Assembly: GCF_011634895.1 (NCBI RefSeq)
Contig: NZ_SIRR01000012.1
Location: 248,001 to 312,000 of the forward strand
Direction of reading: 5' to 3'
Source: Rheinheimera pleomorphica
GTDB taxonomy: Bacteria; Pseudomonadota; Gammaproteobacteria; Enterobacterales; Alteromonadaceae
DNA: 64,000 nt
Part shown: positions 10,060-19,682 of the stretch, one piece after another
Layout of the letters: each line of letters opens with the position of its first letter
Numbering within the stretch: position 1 is the stretch's first letter
The notes under the pieces: model-generated
Seen by the model: only the letters and a program-made list of their open reading frames with translations
Told to the model about the DNA's origin: nothing
Databases searched by the model: none
Translations under genes and position numbers: made by a program

Positions 10060-10082
10060 CAGGAGCAGCCAGTCTGCTCCTG
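10060..10082 (+). terminator. Terminator hairpin after asnS
   Basis: A 9-bp perfect stem CAGGAGCAG / CTGCTCCTG with a 5-base loop lies 18 bases after the asnS stop codon. No long T tract follows, so efficiency is uncertain. Confidence 0.55.
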
Positions 10083-10114
10083 AAAATAAATGAGAAAGGA
10101 ATCTTTTGCAGAAA

Positions 10115-10471
10115 TCATGGAGCTTTAATAATAAATCTTGATAAAGATATGGCTACGAAAAAACCTAAAATTGTTGCGATAATATCGTATATGTCAAAGT
10201 AAAAATCATTCATTGAGACCTGAGCAAACTCATAAATTATCAAGCCAGTGCAAAATAAAAATATTGACTCCCCGACTCTATCTAACTTATAAAACAATGA
10301 TATCGCCAAGGAAACGAATGCAGCGGCGATAAAGTTTGGGGCAGAACCTAGTACTATAGACATAAGCCCCAAATGTTCATTGCCCCTTTGAGCCTTAACC
10401 AGAGTGTCCAGAAGTAAAGCGATTACCAGAAAAATCAGGCCAAGAGACCGACATAAATATGCTTTTTTCAT
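10115..10471 (-). CDS. Small VanZ-like membrane protein; candidate immunity protein
   Basis: The product is 118 residues with about four hydrophobic segments (roughly 9-24, 36-60, 68-84 and 94-115). E81 and Q84 in EFAQ, and the later D96-I-I-A-T-I-L-G103, resemble the VanZ-like pattern (E..Q ... D..AN..G). The gene is AT-rich compared with its neighbours and has no clear ribosome binding site. It is directly downstream of the broken double-glycine peptide gene on the same strand, separated by a hairpin. That arrangement suggests an immunity protein, but this is inference from position. It could equally be an unrelated resident VanZ-like gene. Confidence 0.6.
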   Translation of the reverse strand: MKKAYLCRSLGLIFLVIALLLDTLVKAQRGNEHLGLMSIVLGSAPNFIAAAFVSLAISLFYKLDRVGESIFLFCTGLIIYEFAQVSMNDFYFDIYDIIATILGFFVAISLSRFIIKAP

Positions 10472-10480
10472 TTTAAATAA

Positions 10481-10511
10481 AAAAGCACATAGGCATACCC
10501 AATGTGCTTTT
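10481..10511 (-). terminator. Hairpin between peptide gene and membrane protein gene
   Basis: A 10-bp perfect stem AAAAGCACAT / ATGTGCTTTT has an 11-base loop. Read on the minus strand it is followed by a T-rich stretch, as in an intrinsic terminator. It falls 13 bases after the restored stop codon of the peptide gene and 9 bases before the membrane protein ATG. It could therefore act as a leaky terminator setting the ratio of the two products. Confidence 0.6.
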
Positions 10512-10524
10512 CCCGATTAAAAAA

Positions 10525-10711
10525 TTAAGGAAGGTGGCGCCCAATATTATAATGCCATGACGCCTTCATAGATGACCAAGAGTTATTCAGATAATTATTA
10601 ATGCCGTCGTATCCACCCATAGCATCGTAAGCATAAGCCCCAGCCACCCCCCCAAAACAATGGGTTTCCACCAGAAATATTATTTAACTCGCTTGATGAT
10701 AAAGTCTTCAT
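10525..10711 (-). pseudogene. Double-glycine-leader bacteriocin-like peptide, frame broken at a G7 tract
   Basis: From the ATG at 10711 the minus strand reads MKTLSSSELNNISGG. This is a typical double-glycine leader with the hydrophobic pattern before GG that PCAT-type ABC transporters recognise. As written, the frame then runs NPLFWGGGWG and ends in a chance tail at 10598. Removing one G from the seven-G run (10653-10647) restores a longer frame to 10525. That core reads NPLFWGVAGAYAYDAMGG, then YDGINNYLNNSWSSMKAS and WHYNIGRHLP, which is Gly/Ala/aromatic-rich and cysteine-free like class II bacteriocins. The full precursor would be 61 residues with a 46-residue core. AAGGA lies 10 bases before the ATG. 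The break may be a true mutation, phase variation or a homopolymer sequencing error. No dedicated transporter gene is in the window. Confidence 0.65.
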
Positions 10712-10805
10712 GCTGAAAGTATCCTTCTATTTTATTTAGATAATACTATTTAGCCTCAGCGCGCAACTTAATTATCGATTGTTAATATTTTTAATATAAC
10801 TGTGA

Positions 10806-10855
10806 GATTTTACAGGTAAGAAAAATAGTCGTATGGCTCTGACGTGTTTCGTTTA
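10806..10855 (-). pseudogene. Diverged remnant of the nitroreductase 3' end
   Basis: This 50-base stretch matches 10919-10968, the end of the nitroreductase gene, at 41 of 50 positions with an offset of 113 bases. In the same frame it encodes KRNTSEPYDYFSYL and a stop, against KRHTPEPAEYFSYL in the intact gene. An in-frame stop lies three codons before the matching part, so nothing longer survives. It looks like a recombination footprint at the edge of the AT-rich accessory patch. Confidence 0.75.
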
Positions 10856-10882
10856 CTGGTTTACCACGGAAGCAACAATACT

Positions 10883-10906
10883 CCAAAGAGCGTTAACGCT
10901 CTTTGG
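10883..10906. terminator. 24-bp perfect palindrome after the nitroreductase gene
   Basis: CCAAAGAGCGTT is followed directly by its reverse complement AACGCTCTTTGG. It lies 16 bases after the nitroreductase stop codon. It probably acts as its transcription terminator, although the T tract on the minus strand is poor. Confidence 0.55.
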
Positions 10907-10922
10907 ATGTGCTTAGAAGACT

Positions 10923-11480
10923 TTACAGGTAAGAAAAATATTCGGCTGGCTCGGGTGTGTGCCGTTTAGCCGGCTCGCCGCTTGGTGTGCCGAGGTATAA
11001 AAAGCCGACGATTTCGTCGTCCTCACCTAACTCCAGTGCTTGTTTAACAAAATCCAGCTGTGAATAAGCGCCGGTGCGCCAGATGCCACCGAAGCCCTGG
11101 GCAAAGGCGGCTTGCTGCATGGCCATGACTGCACAGGCAGCGGAGTGTTGTTGTTCAATTAGCGGCACTTTGGCGTGTTCTACCGCTTTCGCAATACACA
11201 CAATCACCATAGGTGCGCGCAGTGGCAGTAGCCGGGCGCGCTCGAGCAGTTCGTTACTGATCGCCGGATCGTCTTCTACCGCTGCTTCAGCAAAAATATC
11301 GCCTAACCGGCACAGCGCCTGGCGCCCCTCAGCGATAACAAAACGCCAGGGGCGTAAGTTGCCATGATCCGGCACCTGCAGTGCGGCGCGTTTAATGTTC
11401 TCCAGCGTCTCGCCTTGTGGCGCAGGCTCGGTTAAACGGGCAGAAGAAAAACGGCTGGTAAGTAAAGTTAATGCATCCAT
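10923..11480 (-). CDS. ydjA: NAD(P)H nitroreductase, YdjA-like
   Basis: This is a small FMN-dependent oxidoreductase of the nitroreductase superfamily. The ATG at 11480 gives 185 residues starting MDALTLLTSRFSSARLTEPAP, which lines up with E. coli YdjA (183 residues). An upstream in-frame start at 11519 would add 13 unrelated residues. PDHGNLRPWRFVI (about 37-49) is the conserved FMN-contact segment. GFGGIWRTGAY and VGFLYLGTPSGEPAKRH mark the C-terminal half. The physiological substrate of this family is not known. The 3' end has a diverged duplicate 113 bases downstream. Confidence 0.9.
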   Translation of the reverse strand: MDALTLLTSRFSSARLTEPAPQGETLENIKRAALQVPDHGNLRPWRFVIAEGRQALCRLGDIFAEAAVEDDPAISNELLERARLLPLRAPMVIVCIAKAVEHAKVPLIEQQHSAACAVMAMQQAAFAQGFGGIWRTGAYSQLDFVKQALELGEDDEIVGFLYLGTPSGEPAKRHTPEPAEYFSYL

Positions 11481-11594
11481 AATAAACCCCGATGGTGTTA
11501 GCTGCGCGCAGCCTAGCAAATTAACAGTAACCTTTACATCAGATTATCGCAAGGTAACGCCCGGCTGACGGGCTTTCAACCAGTTTGCTGAAAT

Positions 11595-13007
11595 TTAATG
11601 CGTTTTCGCCAGTAAGGCCTGCTGGTACAGCGCCAGATAGGCCGTAGCAGCACTGGCCCAGCTAAAGTTTTGCCGCATGCCATTTTGTTGCACCCGCCGG
11701 TAACTGGCAGCTTTACTAAACAATAACTCAGCCTGGGATAACGCCTCAACAGTGGCGCTAACTTCCGCTGCGGTAAAACCAATACCGGTAGCGCCACGGC
11801 CAGGCCAGGGTTTTACCGTGTCTTTTAAACCGCCGGTGAGCCGTACCAGTGGCACTGTGCCATAGCGTAAACTGTAAATCTGGTTTAAACCGCAAGGTTC
11901 AAACAACGATGGCATTAGAAAAAAGTCGCCGGCCGCTTCCAACTGATGTGCCAGTGCGTCGCTAAAACCAAGAATAAAACGGAATTTATCCGGAAAATCC
12001 CACTGCAATTGCTCCAGCGCTAAGCAGTATTTAGCCTCGCCGGTGCCCATCACCACTACCTGCGCCGCGGCTGTTGGCAGCCATTGCCGTAATGCCGGTA
12101 TTAAATAGTCGTAGCCTTTTTGCCCGGTTAAGCGGCTAACGGCGACAAACAGCGGCTGTGATGTTGCTGCCAGATGTAAATGGCGCACAATAGCCTGCTT
12201 ACACAGCGCTTTGCCCTGCATGGCATCTAAATCATAATGCGCAGCCAAATGTGCGTCGCGGCCCGGGTGCCAGATGTCATAGTCACAGCCGTTTAAAATA
12301 CCGGTAAAGTCAGCGGCACGCTGTTGATACCATACCGCTAAACCGGCGGCCATCGGCTCGTGCATCAGCTCATCACGATAACCCTGGCTTACGGTGTTGA
12401 GCTTGTCGGCGTATTGCAGCGCTGTGGCCAGAAAATTCAGCTCGCTATGCTGCTCTGGTGCTATATCCAGCTCAGTGCGCCAGTGTTGGGCGCATTTTTC
12501 CTGATAAGCGCCATTGTGAATACTAAACACAAAAGGTACCGCGGCCAGTGCTGTGCCGGCAAAATGCTGTTTTAAATAGTATGCCGCGGCTGCGCTTTGC
12601 CAGTCATGGCCATGAATGACATCAAACTGCTGATCAGTTTGCAGCGCCCATTGCAGCGCCGCTTTACAAAAAAAAGCAAAACGCAGCGGGTTGTCACTGT
12701 AGCCATGCTCACCATCATCATAGGGCCGCTGGCGCCGGAAAAAATCATGGTGCTCCACCAACGCAATCTCAACGCCGTCGAGCTGCAATTGATGCACGGC
12801 GCAGCCAAAATCACGGCCGGCTAAATCAATGTATACCGATTGCCAGTCCGTGCCTGAAAGGTGATACAAGCTGGCGTAGCGTGGCAGCACAACGCAAACC
12901 TGATGCCCCGCAGCCACTAAAGCTTGCGCCAGACCGCGACAGGCATCTGCCAGGCCGCCGGTTTTTATCAGGCCTTCATACTCACTACATATAAACAATA
13001 TCCGCAC
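11595..13007 (-). CDS. glgA: Glycogen synthase (ADP-glucose)
   Basis: GlgA extends alpha-1,4-glucan using ADP-glucose. The product is 470 residues (477 in E. coli) and is a GT5 enzyme. The ADP-glucose-binding KTGGLAD motif is at 16-22. The C-terminal domain has AVSRLTGQKGYDYLIPAL and the catalytic-acid region MPSLFEPCGLNQIYSLRYGTVP. The start is GTG at 13007 with AAGGAA 5 bases upstream. It follows glgC after a 26-base gap on the same strand, so the two are probably cotranscribed. Confidence 0.96.
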   Translation of the reverse strand: MRILFICSEYEGLIKTGGLADACRGLAQALVAAGHQVCVVLPRYASLYHLSGTDWQSVYIDLAGRDFGCAVHQLQLDGVEIALVEHHDFFRRQRPYDDGEHGYSDNPLRFAFFCKAALQWALQTDQQFDVIHGHDWQSAAAAYYLKQHFAGTALAAVPFVFSIHNGAYQEKCAQHWRTELDIAPEQHSELNFLATALQYADKLNTVSQGYRDELMHEPMAAGLAVWYQQRAADFTGILNGCDYDIWHPGRDAHLAAHYDLDAMQGKALCKQAIVRHLHLAATSQPLFVAVSRLTGQKGYDYLIPALRQWLPTAAAQVVVMGTGEAKYCLALEQLQWDFPDKFRFILGFSDALAHQLEAAGDFFLMPSLFEPCGLNQIYSLRYGTVPLVRLTGGLKDTVKPWPGRGATGIGFTAAEVSATVEALSQAELLFSKAASYRRVQQNGMRQNFSWASAATAYLALYQQALLAKTH

Positions 13008-13033
13008 GCGGCTTCCTTACTTTAACGCTGTGC

Positions 13034-14266
13034 TTAGTCAAAACCCACCATGGCACCTTTGGGGATCACTATCACGCCACTGGCCGAAACATGAAACCGC
13101 TGTTTATCCAGTACCGGATCTTCGCCAATAATAGTGCCGGGCGCAATCCGCACATCTTTATCAATAATAGCGCGGCGAATACGACAGCCCCGGCCAATGT
13201 CGTTGTTGCCCATCAGCACGCATTTTTCAATGTAGCTGTGGCTATGTACATGCACGTTAAAGCCCAGGATCGACTGATAAACAATAGAGCCGCTGACAAT
13301 GCAGCCGGAGGCCACCATAGAACTTATTGCCTGGCCGGTACGGTTGGCTTCATCATGCACAAACTTTGCCGGCGGCACCGGTGGCGTATAACCCCTTAGT
13401 GGCCAGTATTTGTTGTACAAATCAAACGGCGGCTCGACAGAAATCAGATCCATGTTGGCTTCATAGTAGGAGTCAATGGTGCCGACATCGCGCCAGTACC
13501 CTGAGCTACGCTCATTTTCACCGCGAATGGTATTAGAAGAAAAATCATACACATAAACATCACCTGACGGATACAAACCGGGGATAATATTGTGGCCAAA
13601 GTCGTGCTTAGAGTCAGCTTGTTTGGCATCCTCTTCCAATACATTGACCAGGGTTTTCGCTTCAAAAATGTAGTTACCCATAGAAGCCAGTACAAAGCCC
13701 GGCCGGCCGGGAATGGTTTTCGGGTTGGTTTTCGGCTTTTCTTCAAAGCCGATCATTTTACCGCTGGCATCCACTTCGATAACACCAAACTCATGCGCCT
13801 GCTCTACCGGTACCGGTATGGCTGCAACGGTCAGGCGGGCATTATGTTGTCGGTGATAATCCAGCATCTGGCGTACATCCATCTTATAGATATGATCACC
13901 GCCAAACACACAAACATGCTCAGGATCCAGGCCATGTATTAAGTGCAGGTTTTGATAAATAGCGTCAGCCGTGCCCAGATACCAGTGTTTGCCGGTTTGC
14001 ATCTGTGCCGGTATCGGGTCGATAAAACGGTTGGTTAAACCGGTTACGCGCCAGGCCCTGCTCAGGTGTTTCATTAGCGAGTGCGATTTAAACTGGGTAA
14101 TAACAAAGATTTGTAACAAGTCAGAGTTAACAAAGTTGTTCATCACAAAATCGATAATGCGGTAGTTACCGCCAAACGGTACTGCAGGTTTTGCTCTGAC
14201 ACCGGTTAAAGGCGCTAAACGCGTGCCCTCACCACCTGCCAGTATCATGGTTAATACCCCGGACAT
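13034..14266 (-). CDS. glgC: Glucose-1-phosphate adenylyltransferase
   Basis: GlgC makes ADP-glucose from glucose-1-phosphate and ATP, the committed and allosterically controlled step of bacterial glycogen synthesis. The product is 410 residues. The nucleotide-binding loop MILAGGEGTRLAPLTG is at about 7-22. FGGDHIYKMD carries the catalytic Asp, and FEEKPK and the C-terminal left-handed beta-helix (RRAIIDKDVRIAPGT) follow. It is the first gene of a glgC-glgA pair separate from the malQ-glgB-glgX group. Confidence 0.96.
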   Translation of the reverse strand: MSGVLTMILAGGEGTRLAPLTGVRAKPAVPFGGNYRIIDFVMNNFVNSDLLQIFVITQFKSHSLMKHLSRAWRVTGLTNRFIDPIPAQMQTGKHWYLGTADAIYQNLHLIHGLDPEHVCVFGGDHIYKMDVRQMLDYHRQHNARLTVAAIPVPVEQAHEFGVIEVDASGKMIGFEEKPKTNPKTIPGRPGFVLASMGNYIFEAKTLVNVLEEDAKQADSKHDFGHNIIPGLYPSGDVYVYDFSSNTIRGENERSSGYWRDVGTIDSYYEANMDLISVEPPFDLYNKYWPLRGYTPPVPPAKFVHDEANRTGQAISSMVASGCIVSGSIVYQSILGFNVHVHSHSYIEKCVLMGNNDIGRGCRIRRAIIDKDVRIAPGTIIGEDPVLDKQRFHVSASGVIVIPKGAMVGFD

Positions 14267-14445
14267 AGAAACTCCCTGTGCTGCTTGCTGTGTGATTTTT
14301 ATCTAAGGTGCAAAGCTGATACCAGAATAGCAGCCATGCGAAACAAAAGCCTAGCGCTTAGACAGAATAACGCTTTGCGTCAGCTCAAGATAGGAGTGAA
14401 TTATGACCCGGATATGACATAAGCACCGCTTTGGTGCTACGCTTG

Positions 14446-14474
14446 CCGGCCCGCACCAAAATAGTGCGGGCCGG
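14446..14474 (-). terminator. Strong hairpin after fadH
   Basis: An 11-bp GC-rich stem CCGGCCCGCAC / GTGCGGGCCGG with a 7-base loop lies 18 bases after the fadH stop. A second small hairpin (AGCACC / GGTGCT, about 14422-14437) lies beyond it. There is no T tract, so this is a probable but not classic terminator. Confidence 0.5.
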
Positions 14475-14492
14475 GTGCATTAATTGCACAGC

Positions 14493-16550
<2,058 letters not shown>

Positions 16551-16697
16551 TTAGCCGCTTTGTCAGCCGATAGCAAGCTATGGCTGTACTGCTGTGTAGT
16601 GTTACACATTTACTTACAAATTCCACTTAGCCTTTGCGGCCAAATTGTTTAGCATACCAATATGCAAAAATTGTAATGTTAATAACAGGAAACCTTC

Positions 16698-18578
16698 ATG
16701 ACTGAAAAAAAATCTGGCCTTATTCGCCGGTTGTTCAGCGCCATTGGCCGGGTATACCGCGGCTTTCGCTCTGTAATCCTGAACCTGCTGTTTATTCTGG
16801 TTGTCTGCCTGATTGCGGTGTCAATTTTCAGCGGTGATGACAAGGTAGACGTGCCCCCTACTGCAGCATTGGTACTGAATTTGACTGGCGATCTGGTGGA
16901 AGAAAAACGCTGGACAGATCCCATCGCTACCGCGATCAACGAAAGCCTGGGCGGCCAGGAAGAAGCACCAGAGGTATTGGTCAGTGATGTGGTAACGGTG
17001 ATTAATAAAGCGGCTAACGATAACCGTATTCAGGCTATGGTGCTGGATTTATCAATGCTTGGCCGTGGTTCACTGGATAAAATGCAGCGCATTGGTGAGG
17101 CCATTACCGCCTTTAAAGCGGCCGGTAAAAAAGTATTCGCGTATGGCGGCTTTTATGGCCAAACCCAGTACTACCTGGCCAGTTACGCCGATGAAATTAA
17201 TTTAAGCCCTATGGGCGCCGTGTTACTGGAAGGCTATGGCAGCTACCCGATGTATTACAAAAATGCGCTGGAAAAACTGAAAATTAATACCCATGTGTTT
17301 CGCGTTGGTACTTATAAGTCAGCGGTAGAGCCGTTTTTACGCAATGATATGTCGGCCGAAGCCAAAGAAGCAAACAGTGCCTGGTTAAACGAGCTGTGGT
17401 CTGATTATAAAACCCAGGTGGCACAGCGTCGTGGTTTTAGCGCCGATAACTTTGACGAAACGTTCGATGCCCTGCTGGAAAAACTGCAAGCCGCTGACGG
17501 TGACTTAAGCCAGTATGCCGTTAACGCTGGCCTGGTAGATACGATAAAAAGCCGCGAAGCCTTCCGCCGTGATTTAATCGCTCTGGTCGGAGAAAACGAT
17601 GAACATACTTATAATCATGTCACCTTTAGCGATTACGCTGATTTAGTCATACCCGCACAGCAGTTTGATAACCCGCTCACCGATAAGGTCGGTGTGGTAG
17701 TCGCCCGTGGCGTTATTGTTGATGGTACTGCTAAAGCTGGCAGCGTTGGCGGTGACTCTACGGCAGCGTTGCTGCGCCAGGCGCGCCATGACGATAAAAT
17801 TAAGGCGGTTGTACTGCGAATTGACAGCCCCGGCGGCAGCGCTTATGCCTCTGAGGTAATTGGTCAGGAGATCCGTTTATTGCGCGAAGCCGGTAAACCT
17901 GTGATTGCCTCGATGGGCGCCGTTGCAGCGTCTGGCGGTTACTGGATAGCCGCACCGGCCAATGAGATTTGGGCCGCTCCAACCACTATTACCGGCTCTA
18001 TCGGTATCTTTGGGTTAATTCATACCGCTGAAGATGCCATGCCGGTGCTGGGTTTAAATGTTGATGGCGTGGGTACCACGGAATTAGCCGGTTTATCAGG
18101 TGGCCTGCCGTTGTTTCAGGGCCTGAACAGCAAGGCGCAAGACTTATTCCAGTTACTGATAGAGCGCGGCTATACCGAGTTTTTAACCCTGGTTGGTGAA
18201 AACCGCAACATGAGTAATGCCGAGGTAGATAAAGTAGCCCAAGGCCGGGTTTGGACTGGCCGTAAAGCCCTGGAACTGGGCTTGGTCGATAAGCTGGGCA
18301 CGCTGGATGATGCCGTAAAAGCGGCCGCTGATAAAGCCGGTCTAACCATGTACGACGTTAAAGTAGTACAGCAGAAGCTGTCGCCCAGCGAGCAAATGAT
18401 TAAAGACTTACTGGGTGAAGCCAAAGCGCAGGGCTGGCTGCCTGAAACGGCCGTTAGCGCCGAGCAAAAACTGCTGGGTAAACTGACGCAGCAATTAAAA
18501 CAGGATTTTGTATTGTTAAACCAGTTTAACGATCCAAACGGTGTTTACTCTTATTGCGTCAGCTGCAGCATTAACTGA
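16698..18578 (+). CDS. sppA: Signal peptide peptidase SppA (protease IV), 67K type
   Basis: SppA degrades signal peptides in the inner membrane after their removal from secreted proteins. The product is 626 residues, the long two-domain form (618 in E. coli). One N-terminal membrane helix (about 24-45) is followed by two S49 peptidase domains. The general-base lysine is in FRVGTYKSAVEPFLR. The nucleophile serine is in GAVAASGGYWIAAPANEI, preceded by LRIDSPGGSA. AGGA lies 8 bases before the ATG. A terminator follows it, so ansA may use its own promoter. Confidence 0.95.
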   Translation: MTEKKSGLIRRLFSAIGRVYRGFRSVILNLLFILVVCLIAVSIFSGDDKVDVPPTAALVLNLTGDLVEEKRWTDPIATAINESLGGQEEAPEVLVSDVVTVINKAANDNRIQAMVLDLSMLGRGSLDKMQRIGEAITAFKAAGKKVFAYGGFYGQTQYYLASYADEINLSPMGAVLLEGYGSYPMYYKNALEKLKINTHVFRVGTYKSAVEPFLRNDMSAEAKEANSAWLNELWSDYKTQVAQRRGFSADNFDETFDALLEKLQAADGDLSQYAVNAGLVDTIKSREAFRRDLIALVGENDEHTYNHVTFSDYADLVIPAQQFDNPLTDKVGVVVARGVIVDGTAKAGSVGGDSTAALLRQARHDDKIKAVVLRIDSPGGSAYASEVIGQEIRLLREAGKPVIASMGAVAASGGYWIAAPANEIWAAPTTITGSIGIFGLIHTAEDAMPVLGLNVDGVGTTELAGLSGGLPLFQGLNSKAQDLFQLLIERGYTEFLTLVGENRNMSNAEVDKVAQGRVWTGRKALELGLVDKLGTLDDAVKAAADKAGLTMYDVKVVQQKLSPSEQMIKDLLGEAKAQGWLPETAVSAEQKLLGKLTQQLKQDFVLLNQFNDPNGVYSYCVSCSIN

Positions 18579-18600
18579 CAGCGCGAATAAGTTCTATTAC

Positions 18601-18629
18601 AATGCCCGGCACTGACCGGGCATTTTTTT
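18601..18629 (+). terminator. Intrinsic terminator after sppA
   Basis: A 9-bp stem AATGCCCGG / CCGGGCATT with a 6-base loop is followed by a run of T. This is a classic rho-independent terminator between sppA and ansA. Confidence 0.85.
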
Positions 18630-18646
18630 AACGGTATCACCGCAAA

Positions 18647-19663
18647 ATGAGCAGAAAACGTATTTATGTCGCCTACACCGGCGGCACCATCGGCATGCAA
18701 CATTCAGCGCAAGGCTATGTGCCTGTGCCGGGTTTTTTAACCGACACGGTAAAACGCATGCCGGAATTTTACCGGCCAGAGATGCCATTATTTGATATTC
18801 ATGAGTATCACCCGGTGATTGACTCCTCTGACATGACACCTGAGCACTGGCGTCATATCGCCGAAGATATTCAGCAGCAATATGATAAGTACGATGGCTT
18901 TGTGGTACTGCATGGCACCGACACTATGGCTTACACCGCCTCGGCACTGTCTTTTATGCTGGAAAATCTGCAAAAACCCGTCATTATTACCGGCTCGCAA
19001 ATTCCGCTGGCGCAAATGCGCTCTGATGGCCAGGTAAACTTGCTCAATGCGCTGTATTTGGCCGCCAACTACCCTATTGCTGAAGTGGCGTTGTTTTTCA
19101 ACAATCAGTTATTTCGTGGCAACCGCGCAACCAAAGCCGATGCCAGTGGCTTTAATGCCTTTGCCTCACCTAATTTTCCGGCACTGCTTGAAGCCGGTAT
19201 TCATATAAATCTTATTGCGGGTAAGTTAAGTCAGGTAGATGTTGCGGCCCCCCTGACACTAGCTAAAGTGATACCACAACCGATCAGCGTTGTTACGCTA
19301 TACCCGGGGATCAGCACCGACGTCATCAAGAACATGATCACCGCCCCGGTACGGGCGCTGATCATTAAGTCTTTTGGTGTCGGCAATGCGCCGCAGCGGC
19401 CAGAGTTGTTACAGATTTTACGCGATGCCAGCGACAATGGCGTGATCATTGTTAACTGTACTCAGTGCTTTAAAGGTAAGGTGAATATGCAGGGTTATGC
19501 CACCGGTAATGCCCTGGCGCAATCTGGTGTAATAAGTGGTTATGATATGACGCTGGAAGCCGCCCTGACCAAGTTGCACTACCTGTTAAGTAAGGATTTA
19601 ACACCAGAACAGATCAGGCAACACATGCAGCAAAACTTACGCGGAGAACTGACCACGGATTAA
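18647..19663 (+). CDS. ansA: L-asparaginase I, cytoplasmic type
   Basis: AnsA hydrolyses L-asparagine to aspartate and ammonia. The product is 338 residues (E. coli AnsA 338) and lacks a signal peptide, as expected for the type I enzyme. The two active-site threonine motifs are present: YTGGTIGM (about 10-17) and LHGTDTMAYTASAL (about 88-101). The order sppA-ansA is the same as in E. coli. Confidence 0.95.
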   Translation: MSRKRIYVAYTGGTIGMQHSAQGYVPVPGFLTDTVKRMPEFYRPEMPLFDIHEYHPVIDSSDMTPEHWRHIAEDIQQQYDKYDGFVVLHGTDTMAYTASALSFMLENLQKPVIITGSQIPLAQMRSDGQVNLLNALYLAANYPIAEVALFFNNQLFRGNRATKADASGFNAFASPNFPALLEAGIHINLIAGKLSQVDVAAPLTLAKVIPQPISVVTLYPGISTDVIKNMITAPVRALIIKSFGVGNAPQRPELLQILRDASDNGVIIVNCTQCFKGKVNMQGYATGNALAQSGVISGYDMTLEAALTKLHYLLSKDLTPEQIRQHMQQNLRGELTTD

Positions 19664-19674
19664 TCCGTGGTCAG
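19649..19674. terminator. 26-bp perfect palindrome at the ansA stop codon
   Basis: CTGACCACGGATT is followed directly by its reverse complement. The palindrome contains the ansA stop codon and lies just before the end of the converging DUF349 gene. It probably ends transcription from both sides. Confidence 0.55.
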
Positions 19675-19682
19675 TCAGAGCA

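Noticed and set aside
10598-10646. The short unshifted tail of the GG peptide (ending WIRRH) as the real product
   Set aside because: The tail looks like out-of-frame sequence, while the shifted frame gives a bacteriocin-like core ending just before a hairpin. It cannot be fully excluded.
10883-10906. The 24-bp palindrome as an integrase attachment site
   Set aside because: No integrase or second copy is present, and its position right after a stop codon fits a terminator better.
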